From Pseudidiomarina tainanensis (lineage in GTDB: Bacteria > Pseudomonadota > Gammaproteobacteria > Enterobacterales > Alteromonadaceae), in NCBI RefSeq assembly GCF_004214835.1, contig NZ_PIQJ01000003.1, positions 62,001 through 126,000 on the forward strand: 64,000 nt of DNA, in the 5' to 3' direction. The translations under genes and the position numbers were made by a program. Below are positions 1-10,414 of this stretch, piece by piece; within the stretch, counting starts at the first letter, position 1; the number at the start of each line of letters is the position of its first letter. Below the pieces are notes generated by a model, which saw only the letters and a program-made list of their open reading frames with translations, ran no database searches and was not told the DNA's origin.

Positions 1-312
1 ATTCCGGAAACCTATGGTGTACCGGTAGAGCAAATTGCTGAAGGTATTAAACATGGTGTACGCAAAGTCAACATCGATACCGATTTACGACTTGCCTCAA
101 CGGGTGCGATCCGTCGTCACTTAGCGCAAAACACCAGCAACTTCGATCCGCGTAAATACTTAAAAGCATCAACTGATGCCATGTACGAAATTTGTAAGGC
201 GCGTTACGAAGCATTTGGTTGTGCCGGTCAAGCGAGCAAAATTAAGCCTGTATCGCTTGAAGAAATGTTCAAGCGCTATGAACGGGGCGAATTAGACGCT
301 AAAGTGAATTAA
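1..312 (+). CDS. fba: Class II fructose-bisphosphate aldolase, 3' end only
   Basis: The window opens inside this gene; the last 103 codons and a TAA stop are present. The family cleaves fructose-1,6-bisphosphate to dihydroxyacetone phosphate and glyceraldehyde-3-phosphate, and runs in reverse in gluconeogenesis. The visible C-terminal part has [18 protein letters not shown], where NIDTD is the class II loop that contacts substrate phosphate and the active site. It also has the ending [12 protein letters not shown] followed by [10 protein letters not shown], which is characteristic of the Calvin-cycle-type class II branch found in many gammaproteobacteria. The zinc-binding histidines lie upstream of the window. 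An 11-bp hairpin follows the stop codon (separate entry). Confidence 0.95.
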   Translation: MPETYGVPVEQIAEGIKHGVRKVNIDTDLRLASTGAIRRHLAQNTSNFDPRKYLKASTDAMYEICKARYEAFGCAGQASKIKPVSLEEMFKRYERGELDAKVN

Positions 313-326
313 TTCCCTCTTAGCGA

Positions 327-365
327 GCGAAACCTTATTCTGTATACTGTAGCGTAAGGTTTCGC
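327..365 (+). other. Perfect 11-bp inverted repeat between fba and the DUF481 gene
   Basis: GCGAAACCTTA at 327-337 pairs with TAAGGTTTCGC at 355-365, with a 17-nt loop. It begins 14 nt after the fba stop. No T run follows, so it is not a typical intrinsic terminator. It may protect the fba mRNA 3' end or act as a weak terminator. An AGGA follows at once and could be mistaken for a ribosome-binding site. Confidence 0.5.
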
Positions 366-402
366 AGGAAATTTGAAATTTAAAGATGGACTTGGGGGTC
401 AC

Positions 403-1197
403 GTGCGCTTAACACTATTATCAATTACTTTAGTATCCGCTCTTGGTTTAGCTAGCTCACCAGCATCAGCTAGTATTTTTATGTACGACGATGTGAGCGA
501 CTTAGATACCGAAACAAAAACTGAATGGGATGCCAGTGCTGAACTCGGTTTACTGTTTACCTCAGGTAACACGGAAACAGAAACCTTCAAGGCAAAACTG
601 AATCTTGCTCGTGATGTAGAAAATTGGCGACACAAAGGCGTTATTGATTACTATCGCTCAGAGCAGCAAGACCAAGCGACCGGTGACACCATTTTGACCG
701 GTGACAAGACCTTCTTGTCAGCCCAAAGTAACTATAAGTTCGCACCGGAAAGCCGTTCTTCTGTGTTTGTCTTTGGCTCGTATGAAGAAGACAAATTCAG
801 TGGTTATGAATACCAAGGTACCTTTGCGATTGGTTATGGTGCTCGCTACCGTTACAGCGAAGCACTTTATGCTGACTACGAAGTGGGTCCTGGTTACTCG
901 GTGAATAAGCCAATCGTTGGCGATGTTCCACAAGAGCAAGAAAGCAGCGCAATTTTGCGTTTAGCCGGTAACCTTGTTTGGGATATTACGAAAAACTCCA
1001 AGTTTAATGCGTTAGCGTCAACGGAAGTTGGTGAAGAGAACACAAAAACGCGAGCAGAAGTATCGATTTCTGCCAACGTTAATAGCTCTCTTGCGCTGAA
1101 ATTCTCAGTGGCGGGCTCGCATAACTCATATCTTGAAGACGTGACGAAAGAAAAACTCGATACCGAAACTGCGGTCACCTTAGTTTATTCTTTCTAA
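403..1197 (+). CDS. DUF481 family outer-membrane protein
   Basis: The protein has a Sec signal peptide (hydrophobic stretch LTLLSITLVSALGLA, then ASA before the likely cleavage). It continues as a roughly 240-residue domain rich in alternating strands, with the GLLFTSGNTETETFKAK motif typical of DUF481/YdiY-type proteins, and ends in an aromatic residue (LVYSF) as outer-membrane barrels do. Family members are salt- or acid-inducible outer-membrane proteins of uncertain function. I chose the GTG start at 403 because it gives a compact signal peptide and follows GGGGGT at 394-399. A TTG at 373 in the same frame would add ten residues, but its Shine-Dalgarno sequence would be only 2 nt away. It lies alone between fba and the convergent TerC gene. 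Confidence 0.85.
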   Translation: MRLTLLSITLVSALGLASSPASASIFMYDDVSDLDTETKTEWDASAELGLLFTSGNTETETFKAKLNLARDVENWRHKGVIDYYRSEQQDQATGDTILTGDKTFLSAQSNYKFAPESRSSVFVFGSYEEDKFSGYEYQGTFAIGYGARYRYSEALYADYEVGPGYSVNKPIVGDVPQEQESSAILRLAGNLVWDITKNSKFNALASTEVGEENTKTRAEVSISANVNSSLALKFSVAGSHNSYLEDVTKEKLDTETAVTLVYSF

Positions 1198-1215
1198 GCC
1201 AGTTTAATTAGTATT

Positions 1216-1237
1216 GCGACGGACTAGAGTCCGTCGC
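1216..1237. terminator. Palindromic hairpin between convergent DUF481 and TerC genes
   Basis: GCGACGGACT (1216-1225) and AGTCCGTCGC (1228-1237) form a perfect 10-bp inverted repeat with a 2-nt centre. It covers the TerC stop codon (CTA at 1224-1226 on the plus strand) and lies 18 nt after the DUF481 stop. A T run appears only about 8 nt further on for the plus strand. It is probably a bidirectional termination or mRNA-end structure. Confidence 0.5.
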
Positions 1238-1970
1238 CAATACGCTTTTTCAAATGTATCGGTTCGCGACGTTTGCGAATCCGTAAGTTCAGTAACTCCA
1301 CCCCTAAGCTAAACGCCATAGCGAAATATACGTAGCCCTTCGGAACGTGGAAGCCTAATCCTTCGCCTACCAGCGTAAAGCCAATCAGTATTAAGAAGCT
1401 TAAGGCCAACATCTTAATTGTTGGATGTGCATCGACGAAATCTCCAATCGATTTTGCTGCAACAAGCATGACCAAAACGGCAATAATGACCGCGATAATC
1501 ATCACGCTAACGTGTTCGACCAAGCCAACCGCGGTAATCACCGAATCTAAAGAAAATACAATATCGATGACCGCAATTTGCGTGATAATTGCGCCAAAAG
1601 TTGCGGCTTTTCCAGCTGATTTTTCTGCTTCGCTACCTTCGAGTGAGTGATGGATTTCCAATGTACTTTTAGCGAGCAGGAACAATCCACCACCTAGTAG
1701 GATTAAGTCACGCCCAGAAAATGAAAATTCCAAAATTGAAAATAGCGGCTTGGTGAGACCCATAACCCAAACGATAGCTAGGAGTAACGCGATACGCATA
1801 CCCATGGCCAACATGAGGCCAACTTGTCGTGCTTTTTGACGTTGTGCTTCAGGTAAGCGCCCGACCAGAATCGAGATAAAAATAATATTATCGATGCCGA
1901 GAACGATTTCGAGCAGTGTCAACGTCAGTAACGCTAACCAAGCTTCAGGCATCATGATCCATTCAAACAT
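1224..1970 (-). CDS. TerC family integral membrane protein
   Basis: This is a 248-residue polytopic membrane protein of the TerC/Alx family, which is linked to manganese export or tellurite resistance depending on the member. It has the family signature with acidic residues inside membrane segments: ALLTLTLLEIVLGIDNIIF near the N-terminus and AVIDIVFSLDSVITAVG in the middle. About seven hydrophobic helices can be seen. The start at 1970 (MFEW) was chosen over the longer frame from 2033 because GGAGAG precedes it at suitable spacing and family members begin this way. I see no yybP-ykoY-type manganese riboswitch in the 168-bp divergent region upstream. Substrate is not determinable from sequence alone. 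Confidence 0.9.
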   Translation of the reverse strand: MFEWIMMPEAWLALLTLTLLEIVLGIDNIIFISILVGRLPEAQRQKARQVGLMLAMGMRIALLLAIVWVMGLTKPLFSILEFSFSGRDLILLGGGLFLLAKSTLEIHHSLEGSEAEKSAGKAATFGAIITQIAVIDIVFSLDSVITAVGLVEHVSVMIIAVIIAVLVMLVAAKSIGDFVDAHPTIKMLALSFLILIGFTLVGEGLGFHVPKGYVYFAMAFSLGVELLNLRIRKRREPIHLKKRIGDGL

Positions 1971-2050
1971 TGCAGGTCTCTCCATGAAGTTAAGTGACTT
2001 ATTCACAATAAATAGGTTATTGTTTGCGCACAACTGTTAAATTATTCTTT

Positions 2051-2102
2051 GCGCAGCTTACTAATCTTCGTTAGTATTCGCGCACCTGAATACAGGTATA
2101 AT
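2051..2102. promoter_or_regulatory. Divergent control region with palindromes and a TATAAT box
   Basis: Between divergent TerC and the DUF47-pit pair there is a perfect -10 hexamer TATAAT at 2097-2102 facing the phosphate genes, without a good -35. Two inverted repeats precede it: TACTAA-6-TTAGTA at 2059-2076, itself flanked by GCGC on both sides, and ACCTG-4-CAGGT at 2085-2098 overlapping the -10. The second could be an operator. I see no PHO-box direct repeats. Confidence 0.4.
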
Positions 2103-2138
2103 TAACGTATATTTCCGCAGCAACAAAGGCGAACTTTT

Positions 2139-2819
2139 ATGTCTGCAAATTCGTTTCTTGGTGTATTTGCCAAGTCACCGATCAAGCCGATGATCGAGCA
2201 TATTGATCAAGTGCACGATTGTGCGATGACTCTAAAACCTTTTTTCCAAGCCGTATACGCTGGCAACTGGGAAGAAGCTGAAATCCACCGAAAAGAAATC
2301 GTCAAAAGAGAAAAAGCTGCTGACGATTTAAAACGCGAAATTCGCTTAAACCTTCCAGGTGGTTTGTTTATGCCGGTTGAGCGTACTGATTTGCTCGAAT
2401 TAGTATCACAGCAAGACCGCATTGCGAATAAAGCCAAAGACATTTCAGGCTTAATGACTGGCCGCGAAATGCAAATTCCTGCCTCAATGGTTGAAGGTTT
2501 CGATGCCTATTTAACCCGTTGCCTTGATGCAACAGACAAAGCGAAAGAGACGATTGGCGAATTTGATGACCTGCTTGAGGTTGGTTTCAAAGGTCGCGAG
2601 CGTAATCTCGTTGACAAAATGATTTCTGAATTGGACGAAATTGAACAAGATACTGATGCGTTGCAAGTTAAATTGCGTCGTCAATTGCGCGCACTCGAGC
2701 AGGATATGACCCCGCTTGATGCCATGTTCTTGTATCAAATTTTAGATTGGGTTGGTGATTTAGCCGACCTAGCCGAGCGCGTGGGTGCACGTTTTGAGCT
2801 CATGCTTGCACGAGTCTAA
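2139..2819 (+). CDS. TIGR00153/DUF47 family PhoU-like protein
   Basis: This 226-residue, almost entirely helical cytoplasmic protein belongs to the DUF47 (PhoU_div) family, which is nearly always encoded directly before a Pit-type phosphate permease, as here (15-nt gap). Members are thought to adjust the activity of the cognate low-affinity phosphate transporter, in analogy to PhoU and Pst. Visible features are acidic and basic heptad-like helices such as EAEIHRKEIVKREKAADDLKREI and a C-terminal DWVGDLADLAERVG. ATG start after a moderate purine-rich site. Function is inferred from the family and its partner. Confidence 0.9.
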   Translation: MSANSFLGVFAKSPIKPMIEHIDQVHDCAMTLKPFFQAVYAGNWEEAEIHRKEIVKREKAADDLKREIRLNLPGGLFMPVERTDLLELVSQQDRIANKAKDISGLMTGREMQIPASMVEGFDAYLTRCLDATDKAKETIGEFDDLLEVGFKGRERNLVDKMISELDEIEQDTDALQVKLRRQLRALEQDMTPLDAMFLYQILDWVGDLADLAERVGARFELMLARV

Positions 2820-2834
2820 GTCGGGGTAAAATAG

Positions 2835-4103
2835 ATGGATATTTTAAGCACATATAGCATGACATTGATCGTGCTTGCTGCGGTATTTGGTTTATTTATG
2901 GCGTGGGGTATTGGTGCGAATGACGTTGCCAACGCCATGGGAACCTCAGTCGGTTCTAAGGCCTTGACCATTAAGCAAGCCATTATTGTTGCAATGATTT
3001 TCGAGTTTGCCGGTGCGTATTTGGCGGGTGGCGAAGTCACCTCAACGATTCGCAAAGGCATTATCGAATCAGCCTATTTCGTTGACACACCAGAGTTACT
3101 CGTATTTGGTATGATCGGCTCTTTGTTGGCCGCAGGAACTTGGTTGCTAATCGCTTCTTGGGCCGGTTGGCCGGTATCAACAACCCATTCAATCATTGGT
3201 GCCATTGTTGGCTTCTCAGCCGTTGGTGTTGGGGTTGAATCGGTGAACTGGAGTTCAGTTGTCGGTATTATTGGTAGTTGGGTTATTACACCAATGATTG
3301 CCGGTATCATTGCCTACTTTGTATTTTTAAGTGCACAAAAGCTTATTTTTGATAGCGAAAACCCATTAAACATGGCGAAACGTTATGTCCCATTCTATAT
3401 GGCATTAACGGGCTTCATGATCTCTTTGGTGACGATCAAGAAGGGCTTGAAGCATGTTGGCATTGAGCTGACTAGTTTCGAAGGATACTCGCTAGCTATC
3501 GGTATTGCAGTCGTTGTCGGCGTGTTAGGTAAGATTCTAATTTCGCGTTTGAAATTTGATCCAGCTGCCGACAAAAACATGCACTACACCAACGTTGAAA
3601 AAGTATTCGCCATTTTGATGATTGTTACAGCTTGTGCCATGGCATTTGCGCATGGTTCAAACGACGTTGCCAATGCGATCGGTCCACTAGCTGCGGTTGT
3701 TAGCGTGGTCGAAAGTGGCGGTGAAATCGCTTCAAAAGCAAAACTAGCATGGTGGGTTCTCCCGGTTGGTGCATTTGGTATTGTGCTCGGTTTGGCCATG
3801 CTTGGCCGTCGCGTTATTGCAACAATCGGTAAAGGAATTACACACTTAACGCCAAGCCGTGGTTTCGCGGCTGAATTGGCTGCTGCAACAACGGTTGTTA
3901 TCGCATCTGGTACAGGCTTACCAATTTCAACTACACAAACATTAGTTGGTGCTGTCTTGGGTGTTGGTATGGCGCGCGGTATTGCCGCGTTGAACCTCGG
4001 CGTTGTGCGTAATATCGTCGTGTCATGGGTCGTGACATTGCCGGCCGGCGCTATCATGTCGATTATTTTCTTCTTCATTATTAAGGCAGCCTTTGGCGCT
4101 TAA
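2835..4103 (+). CDS. Inorganic phosphate transporter, Pit family
   Basis: This 422-residue polytopic membrane protein moves phosphate, usually as a metal-phosphate complex, using the proton or sodium gradient. Both copies of the Pit signature are present: GIGANDVANAMGTSVGS at about residue 26 and GSNDVANAIGPLAAV at about residue 275. This is the internal duplication expected of the family. About ten hydrophobic segments can be seen. It is the second gene of an operon with the DUF47 protein. Two strong hairpin-T-run terminators follow. Confidence 0.95.
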   Translation: MDILSTYSMTLIVLAAVFGLFMAWGIGANDVANAMGTSVGSKALTIKQAIIVAMIFEFAGAYLAGGEVTSTIRKGIIESAYFVDTPELLVFGMIGSLLAAGTWLLIASWAGWPVSTTHSIIGAIVGFSAVGVGVESVNWSSVVGIIGSWVITPMIAGIIAYFVFLSAQKLIFDSENPLNMAKRYVPFYMALTGFMISLVTIKKGLKHVGIELTSFEGYSLAIGIAVVVGVLGKILISRLKFDPAADKNMHYTNVEKVFAILMIVTACAMAFAHGSNDVANAIGPLAAVVSVVESGGEIASKAKLAWWVLPVGAFGIVLGLAMLGRRVIATIGKGITHLTPSRGFAAELAAATTVVIASGTGLPISTTQTLVGAVLGVGMARGIAALNLGVVRNIVVSWVVTLPAGAIMSIIFFFIIKAAFGA

Positions 4104-4116
4104 TGACTGAAGAAAT

Positions 4117-4146
4117 AAAAAAAGAGTACTTCGGTGCTCTTTTTTT
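4117..4146 (+). terminator. Rho-independent terminator of the phosphate operon
   Basis: An A-rich arm leading into AAAGAGTAC, a TTCG-type tetraloop, then GTGCTCTTTTTTT. It lies 14 nt after the pit stop codon and has T runs on both strands' reading. Confidence 0.85.
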
Positions 4147-4215
4147 GATCCAGTTTTTGATAAAGCAACGTACATATATCAACCGGTCACCCTGATCGGT
4201 TGTCATCTCGTTTTT

Positions 4216-4244
4216 AGCGCGCCCCTTTCGGCGCGCTTTTTTTT
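4216..4244 (+). terminator. Second rho-independent terminator before queA
   Basis: AGCGCGCC (4216-4223), a 6-nt loop, GGCGCGCT (4230-4237), then a run of eight T in all. Tandem with the terminator at 4117-4146, it insulates queA from phosphate-operon read-through. Confidence 0.85.
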
Positions 4245-4335
4245 GTCTATAGCCTCATGCACGTATTTGCAGAGCTTTTTTTCACCAGCCAAAAACGGTA
4301 AAGTACGCGCCAATTGAAATTGTGATGAAACCGCC

Positions 4336-5382
4336 ATGAACGTTAAAGACTTTAGTTTCGAATTGCCCGATGAGTTGATCGCTCGCTATCCACAACCGGA
4401 GCGTAGCGCTAGCCGATTGTTATGCCTCAATGGCACAACCGGTACTGTCGCACATGAAACCTTCAAAAATATCGTTGCACATATTCGCCCCGGTGATTTG
4501 TTGATCTTTAACGATACTCGCGTTATTCCAGCGCGCATGCTAGGTGAGAAAGTTTCTGGTGGAAAAGTCGAAGTATTGGTTGAGCGGATTATTGACGAGC
4601 ACCGGGTGCTTGCGCATTTGCGGAGTAATCGCTCACCGAAACCTGGCGCGAAAATGATACTTGAGGGCGCAGTCGAAGTAGAAATGATCGGCCGCCAAGA
4701 TGCCTTGTTCGAATTGCAATTCAATACCGAAGAACCAGTATTAAACGTGCTTGAGCAATATGGCCATATGCCATTGCCACCGTATATCGATCGGCCAGAT
4801 GAAGACAGCGACCGCGAACGTTATCAAACGGTTTACAATAAAAAGCCTGGTGCCGTGGCAGCGCCGACTGCAGGCTTGCATTTCGATGAATCCATATTGA
4901 ACCAGCTACGCGAGAAAGGTGCTGAATTTGCATACGTTACGTTGCATGTTGGCGCAGGAACTTTTCAACCGGTGCGCGTGGATAACATTGAAGAGCACCA
5001 TATGCACAGCGAATACGCAGAAGTGCCTGAAGAGACTATTGCCGCCATTGAGGCAACTCGTGCCCGTGGCGGGCGGGTGATTGCAGTCGGTACAACCTCA
5101 GTCCGTTCACTTGAATCTGCCGCACAAGCGGCAAAGCAAAAAGGTGAACCACTACAGCCGTTCTTTTCCGATACCGATATCTTTATCTATCCGGGTTACG
5201 AATTCCAAGTCGTGGACGCCATGATTACCAACTTCCATCTGCCTGAATCGACACTGATTATGTTGGTTTCGGCGTTTGCAGGACGAGAACACGTATTAGC
5301 TGCGTATGCTGCTGCGGTACAAGAACGCTACCGTTTCTTCAGTTACGGTGATGCGATGTTTGTGACCCGAACTGAGCGCTAA
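4336..5382 (+). CDS. queA: tRNA preQ1(34) S-adenosylmethionine ribosyltransferase-isomerase
   Basis: QueA transfers and isomerises the ribosyl part of SAM onto preQ1-modified tRNA to give epoxyqueuosine, the penultimate step of queuosine synthesis. The 348-residue length matches the family. Characteristic stretches are [16 protein letters not shown] at the N-terminus, [13 protein letters not shown] near residue 177, [13 protein letters not shown] near residue 252 and [19 protein letters not shown] near residue 296. It is followed by tgt after 54 bp, the usual partner. Confidence 0.98.
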   Translation: MNVKDFSFELPDELIARYPQPERSASRLLCLNGTTGTVAHETFKNIVAHIRPGDLLIFNDTRVIPARMLGEKVSGGKVEVLVERIIDEHRVLAHLRSNRSPKPGAKMILEGAVEVEMIGRQDALFELQFNTEEPVLNVLEQYGHMPLPPYIDRPDEDSDRERYQTVYNKKPGAVAAPTAGLHFDESILNQLREKGAEFAYVTLHVGAGTFQPVRVDNIEEHHMHSEYAEVPEETIAAIEATRARGGRVIAVGTTSVRSLESAAQAAKQKGEPLQPFFSDTDIFIYPGYEFQVVDAMITNFHLPESTLIMLVSAFAGREHVLAAYAAAVQERYRFFSYGDAMFVTRTER

Positions 5383-5430
5383 GGTATACTACGCACCTCG
5401 GACTGTTTTTCCGTGATAACTTGTCGGTGA

Positions 5431-7174
<1,744 letters not shown>

Positions 7175-7315
7175 GACAAGCTCCGAGCAAAGTGTGAGGA
7201 CACAATATAAGTGCACATAGTGTACAAACTAATGAGCAGAACTGCATGATTTTTAAATTATTTTAGAAAATACTTAAGTACAACGTCAGTTTTCGTCGCA
7301 TAGTTGTGCGAAAAT

Positions 7316-7439
7316 TAAATCGAACTGACCTGTTAAGGTGGTTCATAACGCTATCGGAAGTGCTGCCGCACCCCAATGTGAGCCTGTTCAGCCTGTCTCA
7401 CAGCGGCGGAGCTTCCACCTCTCAATACATTCCGATTTA
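7316..7439. ncRNA. Candidate structured RNA or intergenic repeat upstream of rpsU
   Basis: This is part of the gene-free stretch 7175-7586. Nested complementary arms are TAAATCG 7316-7322 with CGATTTA 7433-7439; AGGT 7336-7339 with ACCT 7417-7420; GGAAG 7356-7360 with CTTCC 7412-7416; GCCGC 7365-7369 with GCGGC 7403-7407; and TGTGAG 7377-7382 with CTCACA 7397-7402. All are in the right order to form one long interrupted hairpin with a 14-nt apical loop. I did not recognise it as 6S, SRP, RNase P, tmRNA or a known riboswitch. The strand is undetermined. It could instead be an ERIC-like palindromic repeat. Confidence 0.4.
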
Positions 7440-7453
7440 AATTGATCTTGGGC

Positions 7454-7482
7454 TTTACATCAGGATCTGAACTCGCTACAAT
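7454..7482 (+). promoter_or_regulatory. Sigma-70 promoter of rpsU-dnaG
   Basis: TTTACA at 7454-7459, a 17-bp spacer, TACAAT at 7477-7482. Both hexamers are one mismatch from consensus with ideal spacing. Transcription should start near 7489, giving a leader of about 98 nt that contains a small hairpin (TGGTTA-5-TAACCA) and GAGGTGAG as the rpsU ribosome-binding site. Confidence 0.75.
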
Positions 7483-7574
7483 TCAGCACCAAATTTAATC
7501 GTGGTGGTTATTTATTAACCAGTTTTACAAATCCACAGTTGATTCAACCAATTCAACAACAGAATTTTCATTGA

Positions 7575-7802
<228 letters not shown>

Positions 7803-7871
7803 GTAACTGGTGTGTCACTGGTAACGTAGCGATAACGCCACTTGCGTTTCACTACAGCACAGACCTCGAAG

Positions 7872-7904
7872 AGCCGGAATGAGTTTGACTCAGTCCGGCT
7901 TTTT
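7872..7904 (+). terminator. Terminator/attenuator between rpsU and dnaG
   Basis: AGCCGGA (7872-7878) pairs with TCCGGCT (7894-7900), with an inner TGAGT/ACTCA stem, and five T follow. It occupies the same position as the partial terminator described between rpsU and dnaG in the Escherichia coli cluster, so read-through probably sets the primase level. Confidence 0.85.
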
Positions 7905-7983
7905 CATATCTGGGTTGCACCAATTCCAACAGCGAGTACAATTCTAGCTTCGCAATTTCACCATCACGCAACACAGGCAGACC

Positions 7984-9735
7984 ATGGCAGGTTTAATTCC
8001 AAAGAGCTTTATTCACGATCTCATTGAACGTGCTGATGTTGTAGAGATTGTCGATAGCCGAGTTCCGCTGAAAAAGGCTGGTCGTAATTACCAAGCCTGC
8101 TGCCCATTTCATAATGAAAAGTCACCAAGTTTTACGGTGGCGCCTGACAAGCAGTTTTATCATTGCTTCGGTTGCGGTGAGCATGGAAATGCGCTTGATT
8201 TTTTAATGAAATTCGATGGGCTTGAGTTTCCTGAAGCCGTTGAAGAACTCGCGCATATGCTTGGGCTTGAAGTACCGAGAGAAACGTCAAGTAATCCTGT
8301 CGCTGATGCCCGTAAGCGGGCGCAAGAATCAAGTGACTATGAACAAATGGAGCGGGCGTCGAAGTTTTTTGCTCACCAACTCCGTCATCATACCAACTCA
8401 AGCCGTGTCATCGATTACCTCAAAGGGCGTGGACTCAGTGGCGATATCGTTAAGCAGTTTCAAATTGGCTATGCACCAGATGGCTGGGATGGTTTGCTCA
8501 GTGCGTTAGGATCCGACCAACGATCAAAACAGCAATTAGTTGATCTGAAGCTAGTTAATCAGAATGATCAGGGTCGCCTTTATGACTTCTTCCGCGACCG
8601 CGTGATGTTTCCGATTCGCGATAGACGTGGCCGTGTTGTCGGTTTTGGTGGACGTATACTCGAGGGCGATGGCCCAAAGTATTTAAACTCGCCGGAAACC
8701 AGAATTTTTCATAAAGGCCGTGAGCTTTATGGTTTCTATGAAGCTCGGCAGGCCAATCGCGAGCTGGAACAGGTCGTTATCGTTGAGGGTTACATGGACG
8801 TGGTCGCATTAGCACAAGCTGGCATCAGCTTTGCTGTCGCATCGCTTGGCACTGCAACAACGACCGAACAATTACAGATGCTGTTTCGCGCCACACGTAA
8901 AGTCGTGTGTTGTTACGATGGCGATCGCGCCGGCAGAGACGCCGCCTGGCGAGCCTTAGAAAATGCCTTGCCACTGCTTAATGACGGTATTGAGTTGAGC
9001 TTCTTGTTTCTTCCCGACGGCGAAGATCCAGATACCTTGGTACGCAAAGAGGGTGCTGACGAATTTGCCCGCCGTTTGCAGCAAGCGCAAAGTTTCACCG
9101 ATTATTTTTTCGCACATTTAACCGAAACCATTGATGTTCAATCGGATGCTGGAAAGTCATTACTGCTGAAGCAAGCCAAACCGCTCATTGAACGGATTGC
9201 CAGTGACTTCTATCGTGAAACTTTGATGGAACGCTTAGCACGGTTGCTGCGCCGTGAAACCTCGCAACTCGAAGCACAAATTAAAGCCCCAGAACGCGCG
9301 AAGCCCGAGCGTTCGACGCTCAAAATGACACCGATGCGCCGAGCCATTGGGTTATTAGTTCAACATCCCGAAATTGGCCGCGAGATTCCGCTACATGCAG
9401 AGTTAAAAGCATTGAAGCAACCCGGTATCGATTTGTTGTTGAAGCTGCATGAGCAGACGCATGCACAATCGTTAACCTCAGCTCAAATATTAGAGTTATG
9501 GCGAGGAGAGCCGGAAGAGAAGGCTCTGCGTCAATTGGCGCTTTGGGAGCATCATCTTGATGCCGAAAAAGCAGTCCACGAATTCTTCGATATCTTCGCT
9601 TACTTCATTGATTTGTTTGTTGAACAACGAGCCAATGAACTGCTCGAAAAGGAACGTACTGCGCCATTGAGCAAATCGGAAAAGCAAGAATATCTCACCT
9701 TGTTGCAATATCTGAAAGATCGTGAAAAGCGCTAA
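7984..9735 (+). CDS. dnaG: DNA primase
   Basis: DnaG synthesises RNA primers at the replication fork. At 583 residues it is full length. Domains in order: an N-terminal zinc finger with Cys/His ligands in CCPFHNEKSPSF (about residues 39-50) and YHCFGCGEHG (about 60-68); the catalytic core with RVMFPIRDRRGRVVGFGGR; the TOPRIM fold with IVEGYMDVVALAQ at about residue 267 and YDGDRAGRDA; and a C-terminal DnaB-interacting helical domain. Start ATG at 7984. Only weak ribosome-binding purines precede it, in keeping with its low expression relative to S21. Confidence 0.98.
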   Translation: MAGLIPKSFIHDLIERADVVEIVDSRVPLKKAGRNYQACCPFHNEKSPSFTVAPDKQFYHCFGCGEHGNALDFLMKFDGLEFPEAVEELAHMLGLEVPRETSSNPVADARKRAQESSDYEQMERASKFFAHQLRHHTNSSRVIDYLKGRGLSGDIVKQFQIGYAPDGWDGLLSALGSDQRSKQQLVDLKLVNQNDQGRLYDFFRDRVMFPIRDRRGRVVGFGGRILEGDGPKYLNSPETRIFHKGRELYGFYEARQANRELEQVVIVEGYMDVVALAQAGISFAVASLGTATTTEQLQMLFRATRKVVCCYDGDRAGRDAAWRALENALPLLNDGIELSFLFLPDGEDPDTLVRKEGADEFARRLQQAQSFTDYFFAHLTETIDVQSDAGKSLLLKQAKPLIERIASDFYRETLMERLARLLRRETSQLEAQIKAPERAKPERSTLKMTPMRRAIGLLVQHPEIGREIPLHAELKALKQPGIDLLLKLHEQTHAQSLTSAQILELWRGEPEEKALRQLALWEHHLDAEKAVHEFFDIFAYFIDLFVEQRANELLEKERTAPLSKSEKQEYLTLLQYLKDREKR

Positions 9736-9900
9736 TAGCCGTTAGAAATTGCCACAAATTAGTAGTTTCCACTATCGCGAAAACTCATCAAATCGTTAAA
9801 AACCCAATAAAAACAACACAGTAGGATTATGGCATTAGTCTTGCATAACCTCTTGTGTACAAAACATAAATCAAATTCGAATAACAATTAGGAGTAAAAC

Positions 9901-10287
9901 ATGAAGTTCCCAAAATTAGCCATGGTCGGTGCTGTTGTTATCTTGTCTGCTGGATTACACGGCTGCGTGATTGCAGTTAATGGCGACGGTGAAAATTACA
10001 GCACGAGTGATAGTGTCAGCAAAAAAGAAGCCAGCAATCGCGCTGCAATCGCATCATTCACTGACGGCATGACCGTTGAAACCGTGCAAAATGAATTGGG
10101 CACGCCTGAATTTTCAGATTTGTGGACCGTCGATAACGTACGTTATCGCGTACTTTACTATCGCACTCAGCGCGTTCATGCCGATGGGAATACGACACGT
10201 GACGAATGCACGCCAATAGTCTTTGCGAATGGCAATTTAATTGGCACAGGCGAATTAGCGTTATCACGGATTCCTCAGAATAACTGA
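9901..10287 (+). CDS. DUF3192 family lipoprotein between dnaG and rpoD
   Basis: This 128-residue protein has a lipoprotein signal peptide with lipobox AGLHGC (Cys22). The mature part contains SFTDGMTVETVQNELGTPEFSD, YRVLYYRTQRVHADGNTTRDECTPIVF and a closing GELALSRIP, which I recognise as DUF3192. The GMT..VQ..LGTP pattern resembles the SmpA/OmlA small alpha-beta fold of envelope lipoproteins. Good ribosome-binding site (TTAGGAGTAAAAC) before ATG. It separates dnaG from rpoD, which are adjacent in E. coli. Function unknown. Confidence 0.8.
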   Translation: MKFPKLAMVGAVVILSAGLHGCVIAVNGDGENYSTSDSVSKKEASNRAAIASFTDGMTVETVQNELGTPEFSDLWTVDNVRYRVLYYRTQRVHADGNTTRDECTPIVFANGNLIGTGELALSRIPQNN

Positions 10288-10315
10288 TTAAATTCTGGCT
10301 GAAAACGACAGTATC

Positions 10316-10324
10316 TGCTACAAT
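10316..10324 (+). promoter_or_regulatory. Extended -10 promoter candidate for rpoD
   Basis: TG-C-TACAAT at 10316-10324 is an extended -10 element with only a weak -35 (CTGGCT region). It lies just after the DUF3192 stop and about 120 nt before the rpoD ATG. It would give rpoD a transcript independent of rpsU. Confidence 0.5.
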
Positions 10325-10326
10325 TT

Positions 10327-10414
10327 CCGGTCTTGAATTTTATACCTCACGCACTCATCTAATTAGAGTACATATTCGTACCTATTTGAGTCGCCGTAAG
10401 TTTAAGACCGGTTA
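10327..10414 (+). other. Inverted repeat enclosing the rpoD leader
   Basis: CCGGTCTTGAA at 10327-10337 is complementary to TTTAAGACCGG at 10401-10411 (11 bp with one G-T pair). The enclosed 60 nt carry smaller palindromes (CTAATTAG and GTAC-6-GTAC). The rpoD ribosome-binding site AGGTGG lies about 20 nt beyond the right arm. It may be a folded 5' leader or the stem of a weak terminator for the DUF3192 gene without a T run. Confidence 0.4.

Noticed and set aside
2051-2102. PHO box before the phosphate transporter operon
   Set aside because: No CTGTCAT-type direct repeats; Pit-type transporters are commonly not under PhoB.
1971-2138. Possible yybP-ykoY manganese riboswitch upstream of TerC
   Set aside because: TerC genes often have one, but I could not find its conserved core in this region; only short palindromes are present.
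7377-7402. TGTGAG...CTCACA as a CRP site
   Set aside because: The half-sites are 14 nt apart; CRP needs TGTGA-N6-TCACA. It fits an RNA stem better.
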